Source of the DNA: Streptomyces sp. NBC_00461
GTDB lineage: Bacteria; Actinomycetota; Actinomycetes; Streptomycetales; Streptomycetaceae
Assembly: GCF_036013935.1 (NCBI RefSeq)
Contig: NZ_CP107902.1
Location: forward strand, 744,001 to 808,000
Direction of reading: 5' to 3'
Length of the DNA stretch: 64,000 nucleotides
Below, piece by piece: positions 25,149-33,336 of the stretch (position 1 is its first letter; every line of letters starts with the position of its first letter). Made by a program: the position numbers and the translations under genes. The notes under the pieces were generated by a model that was not told the DNA's origin, made no database searches, and was given only the letters and a program-made list of their open reading frames with translations.

Positions 25149-26662
25149 GCGGCGGCCCTCCCGGTGGCTGCGGCCATCACGGCTTCCTCAGTGGCGTCGG
25201 CGCGTGGGATCTCGGCGGTCAGGCGTCCTTCGTGCATGACGAGCACGCGGTCGGCCATGCCGAGGATCTCGGGCAGGTCGGAGGAGATCATCAGGACGGC
25301 CACTCCGTCAGCGGCCAACTCGCTGAGGAGCCGGTGCACTTCGGCCTTGGTGCCGACGTCGATGCCGCGGGTGGGCTCGTCGACGATCAGCACCCTGGGG
25401 CCGGTGGCGAGCCACTTGGCCAGGACGACCTTCTGCTGGTTGCCGCCGGACAGGGTGTTGACGGTGTCGGCGATCCGGGCGTACTTGACCTGGAGCTTCA
25501 CGGCCCAGTCGAGGGAGCGGCGGCGTTCGGCGCCGCGGTCGACGAGGCCCGCCCTGACGGTCGTACGAAGTCCGGTGAGGCCGATGTTGCGCTCGATGGA
25601 CATGTCCATCACCAGTCCCTGCGCGCGCCGGTCCTCCGGGACGAGCGCGAGACCGGCGGCCATGGCGACGGAGGGGGCGCCGTTGGTCAGCCTCCGCCCC
25701 AGGACCTCGACCTCACCGCCGTCCCAGCGGTCGATGCCGAAGACGGCCCGCGCGACCTCCGTACGGCCGGCGCCGACGAGTCCGGCGAGACCGACGATCT
25801 CGCCGTGCCGCACGTCGAAGGAGACGTCGGTGAAGACGCCCTCGCGGGTCAACCGCCGTACGCTCAGGGCGACTTCGCCGGGTTCGACGTCCTGCTTGGG
25901 GTACAGCTCGTCGAGGTCGCGGCCCACCATGCGCCGCACCAGGTCGTCCTCGGTCATACCCTCGGTCGGCTCACTGGAGATCCAGGCGCCGTCACGCAGG
26001 GTGGTGACCCGCCGGCAGATCTCGAAGATCTCCTCCAGCCGGTGCGAGATGAACAGCACCGCGGCTCCTTGTTCGCGCAGGGTGCGTACGACGCCGAAGA
26101 GGCGGGCCACCTCGCTTCCGGTGAGCGCGGCCGTCGGCTCGTCCATGATCAGGACGCGGGCCTCGAAGGAGAGGGCCTTGGCGATCTCGACGATCTGCTG
26201 GTCGGCGATCGACAGACCACGGGCCGGACGGTCGGGGTCGAGTTCGACACCGAGGCGCTGCATCAGCGCCAGGGTCGCCGCGTGCGTGGCCTTGTGGTCG
26301 ATGCGGCCGAGGGCGCGCCGGGGCTGGCGGCCCATGAAGATGTTCTCGGCGATCGAAAGGTCGGGGAAGAGCGTGGGCTCCTGGTAGATGACGGCGATGC
26401 AGGCGTCGCGTGCGTCGCCTGGCCCGTGGAAGACGACGGGCTCGCCGTCGAGCAGGATCCGGCCGGCGTCGGGCCGGTGCACACCTGCAAGGGTCTTGAT
26501 CAGGGTCGACTTGCCCGCGCCGTTCTCTCCGGCGAGCGCGTGCACCTCGCCGGGGAACAGCTCCAGGGAGACGTCCCGCAGGGCGCGCACCGCGCCGAAG
26601 GACTTCGAGATGTCCTCCAGCGCCAGCACCGGGGCCGGACCCGGGTCGGACGGGTGGGTCAT
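25145..26662 (-). CDS. rhaT: Rhamnose ABC transporter ATPase
   Basis: A 505-residue tandem ABC ATPase of the sugar type (RbsA/MglA-like). The first domain has Walker A GENGAGKS (residues 44-51), signature LSIADQQ and Walker B VLIMDEPT. The second domain has a degenerate Walker A (GLVGAGRT), signature LSGGNQQKV and Walker [17 protein letters not shown] precedes the ATG. It is the first gene of the leftward rha operon and lies directly downstream of a LacI-type operator. It energises L-rhamnose uptake through RhaPQ with RhaS. Confidence 0.9.
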   Translation of the reverse strand: MTHPSDPGPAPVLALEDISKSFGAVRALRDVSLELFPGEVHALAGENGAGKSTLIKTLAGVHRPDAGRILLDGEPVVFHGPGDARDACIAVIYQEPTLFPDLSIAENIFMGRQPRRALGRIDHKATHAATLALMQRLGVELDPDRPARGLSIADQQIVEIAKALSFEARVLIMDEPTAALTGSEVARLFGVVRTLREQGAAVLFISHRLEEIFEICRRVTTLRDGAWISSEPTEGMTEDDLVRRMVGRDLDELYPKQDVEPGEVALSVRRLTREGVFTDVSFDVRHGEIVGLAGLVGAGRTEVARAVFGIDRWDGGEVEVLGRRLTNGAPSVAMAAGLALVPEDRRAQGLVMDMSIERNIGLTGLRTTVRAGLVDRGAERRRSLDWAVKLQVKYARIADTVNTLSGGNQQKVVLAKWLATGPRVLIVDEPTRGIDVGTKAEVHRLLSELAADGVAVLMISSDLPEILGMADRVLVMHEGRLTAEIPRADATEEAVMAAATGRAAA

Positions 26663-26704
26663 GAGGGGCTCCTCGACAACGCCGACAAGGGCATCACGAC
26701 GTCG

Positions 26705-26716
26705 TGAAAGGTTTCA
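26705..26716. promoter_or_regulatory. LacI-type operator upstream of rhaT
   Basis: TGAAAGGTTTCA, a two-base-centre palindrome that differs from the others only at the core (GG instead of CG). It lies 43 bp upstream of rhaT, where bound regulator would block the promoter. Confidence 0.75.
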
Positions 26717-26881
26717 ACTTGGTTGCCGGGACGTTAGGCGCGCAGCCCATGTCACGTCAATGGGTCCGCCTCGAAAAGATTTCGAGAGCCCTTCGAGAGC
26801 CAAAGTTCACGGTCGATCCACGGGCAACAGCCTCGGCCGGGACGCTTGACACCCCTACGGGGAGCTCTAAGCTTCATCTAC

Positions 26882-26893
26882 TGAATCGATTCA
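26882..26893. promoter_or_regulatory. LacI-type operator upstream of rhaI
   Basis: TGAATCGATTCA is a perfect 12-bp palindrome with the CG centre typical of LacI-family sites. It lies 41 bp upstream of the rhaI start, overlapping the expected promoter or transcription start. Confidence 0.8.
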
Positions 26894-26933
26894 TCCGCAT
26901 GCCGTTCCGGCCCGACGTCACAGGAGCCCTGAA

Positions 26934-28094
26934 GTGACCGAGCTCGCCGCGGTGAAGGCCGCGCTGAAGACCCAGGCAGTCGAGACGCCCTCGTGGGCGT
27001 ACGGGAACTCGGGGACCCGTTTCAAGGTGTTCGCACAGCAGGGCGTTCCACGCACGCCGCAGGAGAAACTGGCCGATGCGGCGCAGGTGCACGCGTTCAC
27101 GGGCGTCGCCCCGACCGTCGCCCTGCACATTCCGTGGGACAGGGTCGACGACTACGGCGCCCTGGCGAAATACGCCGAGGACCACGATCTGAAGCTGGGA
27201 GCGATCAACTCCAACACCTTCCAGGACGACGACTACAAACTCGGCAGCATCTGCCACCCCGACCCCGCCGTACGCCGCAAGGCCCTCGACCATCTCATCG
27301 AATGCGTCGACATCATGGACGCCACGGGCTCCCGGGATCTGAAGCTGTGGTTCGCCGACGGCACCAACTACCCCGGGCAGGACGACCTCCGCGAGCGCCA
27401 GGACCGGCTCGCGGAAGGCCTGGCGGCCGTCTACGAACGGCTGGGCGAGGGGCAGCGCATGCTCCTGGAGTACAAGTTCTTCGAGCCCGCCTTCTACGCC
27501 ACCGACGTCCCCGACTGGGGCACCGCGTACGCCCACTGCCTCAAGCTCGGCGAAAAGGCACAGGTCGTCGTGGACACCGGACACCACGCACCCGGCACCA
27601 ACATCGAATTCATCGTCGCCACCCTCCTGCGCGAAGGAAAACTCGGCGGCTTCGACTTCAACTCCCGCTTCTACGCCGACGACGATCTGATGGTGGGTGC
27701 CGCCGACCCCTTCCAGCTCTTCCGGATCATGTACGAGGTGATCAGGGGCGGAGGGTTCACCTCCGACGTCGCCTTCATGCTCGACCAGTGCCACAACATC
27801 GAGGCCAAGATCCCAGCGATCATCCGCTCCGTGATGAACGTGCAGGAGGCGACCGCGAAGGCCCTGCTCGTGGACCGGGACGCGCTGGCCGCGGCTCAGC
27901 GTGAGGGCGATGTGCTCGCGGCGAACGCCGTGCTCATGGACGCCTACAACACCGACGTACGACCGCTGCTCGCCGAGGTCCGCGAGGAGACGGGGCTCGA
28001 CCCCGACCCCATGGCCGCCTACCGCCGCTCCGGATGGGCCCAGAAGATCGTCGCGGAGCGGGTCGGCGGGGAGCAGGCCGGTTGGGGAGCGTGA
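26934..28094 (+). CDS. rhaI: L-rhamnose isomerase
   Basis: A 386-residue isomerase of the Pseudomonas stutzeri type, distinct from E. coli RhaA. Conserved parts are [22 protein letters not shown] (quoted in part), [38 protein letters not shown] and [11 protein letters not shown] with the metal-binding glutamate. The metal and catalytic residues in [16 protein letters not shown] and [14 protein letters not shown] are also intact. The enzyme converts L-rhamnose to L-rhamnulose in the cytoplasm. The start is GTG at 26934 with AGGAG 8 bases upstream. It is divergent from rhaT with two operators in the 271-bp spacer. Confidence 0.93.
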   Translation: MTELAAVKAALKTQAVETPSWAYGNSGTRFKVFAQQGVPRTPQEKLADAAQVHAFTGVAPTVALHIPWDRVDDYGALAKYAEDHDLKLGAINSNTFQDDDYKLGSICHPDPAVRRKALDHLIECVDIMDATGSRDLKLWFADGTNYPGQDDLRERQDRLAEGLAAVYERLGEGQRMLLEYKFFEPAFYATDVPDWGTAYAHCLKLGEKAQVVVDTGHHAPGTNIEFIVATLLREGKLGGFDFNSRFYADDDLMVGAADPFQLFRIMYEVIRGGGFTSDVAFMLDQCHNIEAKIPAIIRSVMNVQEATAKALLVDRDALAAAQREGDVLAANAVLMDAYNTDVRPLLAEVREETGLDPDPMAAYRRSGWAQKIVAERVGGEQAGWGA

Positions 28095-28139
28095 GGGCCG
28101 CTGCTCGTCGGCCGGGGTCGGTCATGCGCAGGCTGCGGG

Positions 28140-28505
28140 TCAGCCTTCGGCCATGCCGAAGACGTCGTGGATCGGGCGCACCTCCACCGCCACGACGTGG
28201 AAGTCGAGGACGCGTTCGCCGATCTCCCTCGCCCGCTCAGGGGTCGCGCAGTCGATCACGTAGTAGGCAGTCAGCTGTTCGGTGGTGTCCGTGAACGGTC
28301 CGTCCGCCGGTCTCGGTCCGTCCGCGTGGTGGTGGATGGTCGCCGTGTCCCGCGGGAGAGCCAGGCCGGCTCCGTTGAGCATCTCGCCGGTGCCCTCCAG
28401 ATCCTGATGGAGGGCTTCGTGCCGGCGGAGGACATCCGCGCGTTCGGCGGCCGTCATCGCCTCGGTCGCCGCGGGGTCGGCGTACATCAGCACCATGTAC
28501 TTCAT
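28140..28505 (-). CDS. YCII / DGPF-domain protein
   Basis: A 121-residue YCII-related protein. MKYMVLMYADPAA at the start and the DGPFTDTTEQLTAYYVIDC motif are the family signature. Members form dimeric alpha-beta barrels and are often linked to ECF sigma factors, but none is next to this one. The start codon overlaps the LysR stop by 4 bp (ATGA), which indicates co-translation. It is convergent with rhaI, 45 bp apart. Function is unknown. Confidence 0.8.
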   Translation of the reverse strand: MKYMVLMYADPAATEAMTAAERADVLRRHEALHQDLEGTGEMLNGAGLALPRDTATIHHHADGPRPADGPFTDTTEQLTAYYVIDCATPERAREIGERVLDFHVVAVEVRPIHDVFGMAEG

Positions 28506-29365
28506 GCCGCCTTCCTCTCCGAGGGGACCACCGAGGTCGCCGCGCGGACCAGTGCGGCCGTGGCTGTCGAGCGGGACTGCTGGGGCCAGACGATCGACAG
28601 AGTGGCGGGGGGTGCGTCCGGGACCTCCCGGTAGGCGATGCCCGGGCGCGGATAGCGGACCGTCACCGATTCCGGCAGCAGTGTCACCACCTCGCCGAGC
28701 TCGACGAGTGTGAGCAGCTGGGACAGGTCGGCGATGTCGTGGCGTTCGACAACGCTGTCCAGGTAGCGGGCCAGGCCGTCCAGGCGACCCGGCTCGACTC
28801 CCGGGATGGCCAGGTCGGCGAGGGACAGGCGGTCGAGGGCGGCCAGGGGATGAGCGGCCGGGAGTGCGGCGACGCGGGGCTCGACAGCCACCGTCTCCGC
28901 GTCGAGGCCCGTCCGGTCGAACGGTTCGTGGATCAGGGCCGCGTCCGCCTCGCCCTGACGGATCAGGCGTGCCTGGTCGCCCCAGCCGGACAGGCGGATC
29001 GTCACGGGGAGGGCGGCGGCCTCGGTCGCGTAGCGGGCCAGGATGGGTTCCAGCAGGCCCCCGTCGCCGTCGGCCTTGATGGCGAGAACCAGCTTGGACT
29101 CGGGGCCTGCCGCACGCTGGGCTCGGCGTCCGGCCGCCTGCAGGGCGTCGAGGGCGATCCGGGCCTCCTTGAGCAGGACTGTCCCGGCTGGCGTCGGCCT
29201 GACACGGTGCGTGGTGCGCTCGAAGAGCGTGATGCCCAGGTCCGCCTCCAGCTTGCGGATGGCGCGGGAGAGGGGCGGGGCGGAGATGCCCAGCCGTTCG
29301 GCGGCGCGGGCGAAGTTCAGCTCCTCCGCGACGGCGACGAAGTAGCGCAGCGATCGGGACTCCAC
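28502..29365 (-). CDS. LysR family transcriptional regulator
   Basis: A 287-residue LysR-type regulator. The N-terminal winged helix-turn-helix is RYFVAVAEELNFARAAERLG then APPLSRAIRKLEADLGITLF (residues 6-45). The effector domain follows (LVLAIKADGDGGLLEPILAR). The start was set at GTG 29365 because GGAGGT lies about 8 bases upstream. It is divergent from the NmrA-like gene with an inverted repeat between them, so that gene is the likely target, together with the co-transcribed YCII gene. It is not obviously part of rhamnose metabolism despite its location. Confidence 0.88.
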   Translation of the reverse strand: MESRSLRYFVAVAEELNFARAAERLGISAPPLSRAIRKLEADLGITLFERTTHRVRPTPAGTVLLKEARIALDALQAAGRRAQRAAGPESKLVLAIKADGDGGLLEPILARYATEAAALPVTIRLSGWGDQARLIRQGEADAALIHEPFDRTGLDAETVAVEPRVAALPAAHPLAALDRLSLADLAIPGVEPGRLDGLARYLDSVVERHDIADLSQLLTLVELGEVVTLLPESVTVRYPRPGIAYREVPDAPPATLSIVWPQQSRSTATAALVRAATSVVPSERKAA

Positions 29366-29383
29366 GACCTGCCACCTCCGTTC

Positions 29384-29403
29384 GGTATGACCCAGAGGGT
29401 AAC
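29384..29403. promoter_or_regulatory. Candidate LysR binding site
   Basis: GTATGACCC-AGA-GGGTAAC contains the inverted repeat ACCC-N3-GGGT (29390-29400) and fits the T-N11-A pattern of LysR boxes. It lies about 20 bp upstream of the LysR start and 130 bp upstream of the NmrA-like gene. Confidence 0.45.
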
Positions 29404-29534
29404 AAGCGGGACCTGGTCGATCCTTCCGTCCGCCTGGGGCCGCGGCGCAGGATCGAGGCATGCGGTTCCCGGGCCGTCCGTGCGCGGCCAAGGGTGTCAA
29501 CCGCCTTCCCAGCGAGCCCTCTTGGAGCTTTTCC

Positions 29535-30410
29535 ATGCTTGTCATCACCACTCCCACCGGTCAGATCGGCCGCCAGGTCGTCGACGGCCTTCTCGACGCC
29601 GAGGAGCCGGTCCGGGTGATCGTGCGCGATCCCGCCCGGCTCTCCCCCGCCGTGCGCGAGCGGGTCGAGGTCGTCGAGGGTTCGCACAGTGACCCGGATG
29701 TCGTCGGGAAGGCGTTCGCGGGCGCGCATGCCGTGTTCTGGCTGGTGGCTCCGGACCCCCGGGCGGAGAGCGTCGAGGGTCACTATGTGGACCCCACCCG
29801 GGCGGCGTGCAGGGCGATCGGCACTCTGGGCGTCAAGCGGGTGGTCGGCGTCTCGACCATGGGACGCGGGATCGAGAAGAACGCGGGGCACCTGTCGGCG
29901 TCGGTGGCCAAAGACAGGATGATCGAGGACACGGGGGTGAGCTATCGGGCGCTGCAGCCGCCGGCCTTCATGGAGAACCTGCTCTGGCAGGTCGAGGCGA
30001 TCAGGAACCAGGGCTCGTTCTTCTGGCCGCAGCCGGCCGATCGCGTGCTCCCGACCGTCGCCACGCGCGACATCGCCGCGAAGGCCGTCGAACTCCTGCG
30101 CCACGACTCCTGGGGCGGTCAGGGAGGCGTGCCGGTGGTCAGCCCCGACGCCCTCTCCCCCGACGGCATGGCACAGGTCGTCTCCGAAGTGCTGGGGCGA
30201 CAGGTCCGCTACCAGCAGGTCGGCATCGAGGCGTACCGGGCGACGATGCTGCAACACGGGGCGAGCGAGGCGTGGGCGCAGGGTCTGGCCGACATGGCCG
30301 TCGCCCAGAACAACGGCGCCTACGACGAGGACCACCGCACCGCATCGCCCGGCCCCACCGGCTTCCGGCAGTGGTGCGAGGAGGTGCTCAAGCCGGCCGT
30401 CCTGGCCTGA
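29535..30410 (+). CDS. NmrA-like NAD(P)-binding protein
   Basis: A 291-residue atypical short-chain dehydrogenase of the NmrA/QorB-like type. The N-terminal Rossmann motif is TTPTGQIGRQVVDGLL, a GxxGxxG variant. FWLVAPDPRAESVEGHYVD and YRALQPPAFMENLLW are typical of NAD(P)H:quinone reductase 2 or redox-sensing members. The start MLVITT at 29535 has TGGAG upstream. It is divergent from the LysR gene. Redox sensing or quinone reduction is the likely role, with no direct link to the rhamnose genes. Confidence 0.83.
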   Translation: MLVITTPTGQIGRQVVDGLLDAEEPVRVIVRDPARLSPAVRERVEVVEGSHSDPDVVGKAFAGAHAVFWLVAPDPRAESVEGHYVDPTRAACRAIGTLGVKRVVGVSTMGRGIEKNAGHLSASVAKDRMIEDTGVSYRALQPPAFMENLLWQVEAIRNQGSFFWPQPADRVLPTVATRDIAAKAVELLRHDSWGGQGGVPVVSPDALSPDGMAQVVSEVLGRQVRYQQVGIEAYRATMLQHGASEAWAQGLADMAVAQNNGAYDEDHRTASPGPTGFRQWCEEVLKPAVLA

Positions 30411-30427
30411 GCAGCTCCACCACACGG

Positions 30428-33058
30428 TCACTCCGGCGCGGCGAACGGATGCCGTATCGCGGCCGGCGGCCACGCCGGTGGAGTGTACGGCCGCCGGAAG
30501 GTCCGCTGCCCCGAGCCGATCTCGAACGGCTCGCTGTCACCCGGGAGTTGGACCTCGGCCCGGGTGTTCGGCGGCACGAGGACCTCGACGACCAGCGTGT
30601 CGCCCTCGATCCGCCAGCCCGCCTCGGCACGGCCGTACGGCGTCTCGTGCGCGGCCCTCGCGAAGGTGAGATCACCGCCGGGAACCGGTGCGATGCGCAG
30701 TCGGCGCCATCCCGGCTCGGCGGCTTCGAGGCCGGCGACCGTGCGGTGCAGCCAGTCGGCGACGGCACCGAGCGCGTAGTGGTTGAACGAGGTCATCTCG
30801 CCCGGGTTGATGCTCCCGTCGGGCAGCATCGAGTCCCAGCGCTCCCACACGGTCGTGGCGCCCATGGTCACCGGGTAGAGCCAGGACGGGCAGCCCGTCT
30901 CCAGGAGCATCCGGTACGCCGACTGCGGCTCGCCGCCCGCGCACAGGGCGTCGCAGATCAGCGGCGTACCGGCGAATCCGGTGGCGATCCGGAAGCCTGC
31001 CTTGCGCACGATGAATGCCAACCGCTCGGCAGCGCCCGCCCGTTGACGTTCCGTCGGCAGCAGCGCGAAGCACAGGGCCAGTGCGTACGCGGTCTGTGCG
31101 TCGCTCGACATCCGCCCGCCCGGAGTGACGAACTCGTCGGCGAACGCCGCCCGTACGGACCGCGCGAGTTGCTCGTACCGGACGGCGTCGTCCTTCTCGC
31201 CCAGCAGCCGCGCCGTCTCGGCGAGCACGTGGGCCGAGCGGGCGACGTAGGCGTTGGCGACGAGGTCGCCGTCCGTGCGGGCATCTCCCGGGGCGTCCGG
31301 CGGGGCGGCCGGGTCGAGCCAGTCGCCGAGCTGAAAGTTCTGCCGCCACAGTCCGCGGCCCTCCTCGGTGAGGCGGGCGGCGGTCTCCCCCCACGCGCGC
31401 ATGCTCGGGTACTGAATGCGCAGCACCTCCAGGTCGCCGAAGCGCCGGTACAGCGTCCACGGCAGCAGCACGGCGACGTCGGCCCACACCGCGTGCGGGG
31501 TGCCGCCGAAGTCGAAGGGCAGGACGTCGGGGACGACCAGCGGCGGTGCGCCGTCGGCACGGGCGAGGTGTTCGGCGGCGAGGTCGCGCAGCCAGCCGCC
31601 GAGCATGCCCGAGCAGTCGTGGAGGAAGGAGGCGGTGGGGGCGAAGACCTGGATGTCGCCGGTCCAGCCGAGGCGTTCGTCGCGCTGGGGGCAGTCGGTC
31701 GGGATGTCGAGGAAGTTGCCGCGCATGCCCCAGACGACGTTCTCGTGCAGGCGGTTGACCAGCTCGTGCGAGGACTCGAACCATCCCGTGCGCGTCATGT
31801 CGGTGTGCAGGACGACGGCTTCGACCGCGGCCGGGTCCAACTCGCCGGGCCAGTTCTCGATTTCGGCGTAGCGGAAGCCGTGGAAGGTGAAGCGGGGTTC
31901 GTACGTCTCCACGCCCGCGCCGGCGAGCGTGTACGTGTCGGTGGCGGCGGCCTGGCGCAGGGGCCTCACCCCGAGTTCGCCGTGCTCCAGCACCTCGGCG
32001 TGCCGCAGGGTGACCGTGTGGCCGGCCGGCCCCGCCAGGCGGATGCGCAGGCGTCCGACCAGGTTCTGGCCGAAGTCGAGAACGGTCTTCCCGGAGGGTG
32101 TGGTGATGACGTCGACCGGGGCCAGGGTCTGGGTACGGCGCACGGGCGGACCCGTAGGTGCCACCAACTCGGCTTCGGGGAGCCCGAGTTCGGTCACCGG
32201 CGACCAGTCGGAGATGTCGTGACCCGGTTCGGACCAGCCGGCGCGGGCCGTCCGGGCGTCGTAGGCCTCGCCGTCGTAGAGCTCGGTGCGCAGGACCGGT
32301 CCGGTGGTGGCGCGCCACGCCGCGTCGGTACCGATGGTCGTGACGGTGCCGTCGGGATGGGCGACCTCCAACTGGGCGAGCAACGCCCGGCGCTCGCCGT
32401 AGAGGTTGCGCCGGCCGTGGAAGCCGAGCCGGCCGGTGTACCAGCCCTCCCCCAGGAACGCACCGATCGCGTTGTCGCCGCTGCGGAGCAGATCCGTCAC
32501 GTCGAAGGTCTGGTAGCGCAGACGGTGGTGATACGACGTCCAGCCGGGGGCCAGAACGTGATCGCCCACCCGGGTGCCGTTGATCTCGGCCTCGTACACG
32601 CCGTATGCGGTGATGTAGAGGCGGGCGGAGGCGACCGCCTTACCGAGGGCGAAGGTGCGGTGCAGCAACGCCGCAGGGAGCGGGGCGTCAGCGCGTTCGC
32701 GGTCCGGGGTGACGGGCCGGGCGGTCCAGTCGGCACGGGCGAGCAGCCCCGTCTCCGCCCGGGTGAGCGGCGACCAGGCGGACGGCTCGCCGCCCTTGCC
32801 CCACACCCGGACCCGCACCCCGACCCGGGCGCGGGAGCCGAGCGCCTCGCCCGGCCACTCCACCAGCACGGAGTCGGCACTCTCGACGCGTCCGGTGTCG
32901 GTGAGGACCGTGCCGTCGGGGCCGGAGATCTCAAGCCGGTACGCCTTCTGCGTCCAGCCGGGCGTGTCCGTCTCGGTGCGCCAGCTCAGGCGCGGGCGGG
33001 ACTCGCCGATGCCGAGCGGCTCGCGGTGGTGTTCCAGAACGGGACCGGTGACGCGCAT
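30428..33058 (-). CDS. Alpha-L-rhamnosidase (GH78)
   Basis: An 876-residue GH78 enzyme. The order is an N-terminal beta domain (LSWRTETDTPGWTQKAYRLE), a carbohydrate-binding-like domain with SARLYITAYGVYEAEINGTR, then the (alpha/alpha)6 barrel. The barrel contains the conserved DCPQRDERLGWTGD with the catalytic acid glutamate and binding aspartates, and later WDSMLPDGSINPGEMTSFNH. No signal peptide is seen, so it should act inside the cell on imported rhamnosides. AAGGAA lies about 9 bases upstream. It is divergent from rhaEW-rhaB with one LacI operator 58 bp upstream of its start. Confidence 0.92.
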   Translation of the reverse strand: MRVTGPVLEHHREPLGIGESRPRLSWRTETDTPGWTQKAYRLEISGPDGTVLTDTGRVESADSVLVEWPGEALGSRARVGVRVRVWGKGGEPSAWSPLTRAETGLLARADWTARPVTPDRERADAPLPAALLHRTFALGKAVASARLYITAYGVYEAEINGTRVGDHVLAPGWTSYHHRLRYQTFDVTDLLRSGDNAIGAFLGEGWYTGRLGFHGRRNLYGERRALLAQLEVAHPDGTVTTIGTDAAWRATTGPVLRTELYDGEAYDARTARAGWSEPGHDISDWSPVTELGLPEAELVAPTGPPVRRTQTLAPVDVITTPSGKTVLDFGQNLVGRLRIRLAGPAGHTVTLRHAEVLEHGELGVRPLRQAAATDTYTLAGAGVETYEPRFTFHGFRYAEIENWPGELDPAAVEAVVLHTDMTRTGWFESSHELVNRLHENVVWGMRGNFLDIPTDCPQRDERLGWTGDIQVFAPTASFLHDCSGMLGGWLRDLAAEHLARADGAPPLVVPDVLPFDFGGTPHAVWADVAVLLPWTLYRRFGDLEVLRIQYPSMRAWGETAARLTEEGRGLWRQNFQLGDWLDPAAPPDAPGDARTDGDLVANAYVARSAHVLAETARLLGEKDDAVRYEQLARSVRAAFADEFVTPGGRMSSDAQTAYALALCFALLPTERQRAGAAERLAFIVRKAGFRIATGFAGTPLICDALCAGGEPQSAYRMLLETGCPSWLYPVTMGATTVWERWDSMLPDGSINPGEMTSFNHYALGAVADWLHRTVAGLEAAEPGWRRLRIAPVPGGDLTFARAAHETPYGRAEAGWRIEGDTLVVEVLVPPNTRAEVQLPGDSEPFEIGSGQRTFRRPYTPPAWPPAAIRHPFAAPE

Positions 33059-33115
33059 CAGATCGCTTCCTTGCCGTCGACACGTGTAATTGGCTCATTG
33101 GCCGGAAAAACGCCG

Positions 33116-33127
33116 TGAAACGTTTCA
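33116..33127. promoter_or_regulatory. LacI-type operator upstream of GH78 gene
   Basis: TGAAACGTTTCA, a perfect palindrome extended by G and C to 14 bp. It lies 58 bp upstream of the rhamnosidase start. Confidence 0.82.
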
Positions 33128-33256
33128 CGGCATAGTGAAGCCGGCTGGGCGCACCGTCAAGGCTTCCGGCGTGGATGGAGTCACTTCTTTCGAGCCGACC
33201 CGGACGCGGATTGCCCCGACGTCTTGACGGTGTCGCCGCTCTGGGGCTACGTTCCC

Positions 33257-33268
33257 TGAAACGATTCA
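33257..33268. promoter_or_regulatory. LacI-type operator upstream of rhaEW
   Basis: TGAAACGATTCA lies 69 bp upstream of the rhaEW start. It shares the CG centre and TGAA/TTCA arms with the other sites of the regulon. Confidence 0.8.
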
Positions 33269-33336
33269 AACGGTATGCGAACAGTGATGTGCTCGCGGCG
33301 AACGCCGTTCCGACGACTCAAGGAAGAGAGCCGCTC

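Noticed and set aside
29807..33118. A 1103-codon open frame on the plus strand opposite the GH78 gene
   Set aside because: It is the mirror of a high-GC gene; the minus-strand frame has complete GH78 motifs and normal third-position GC, and the plus-strand product matches no family.
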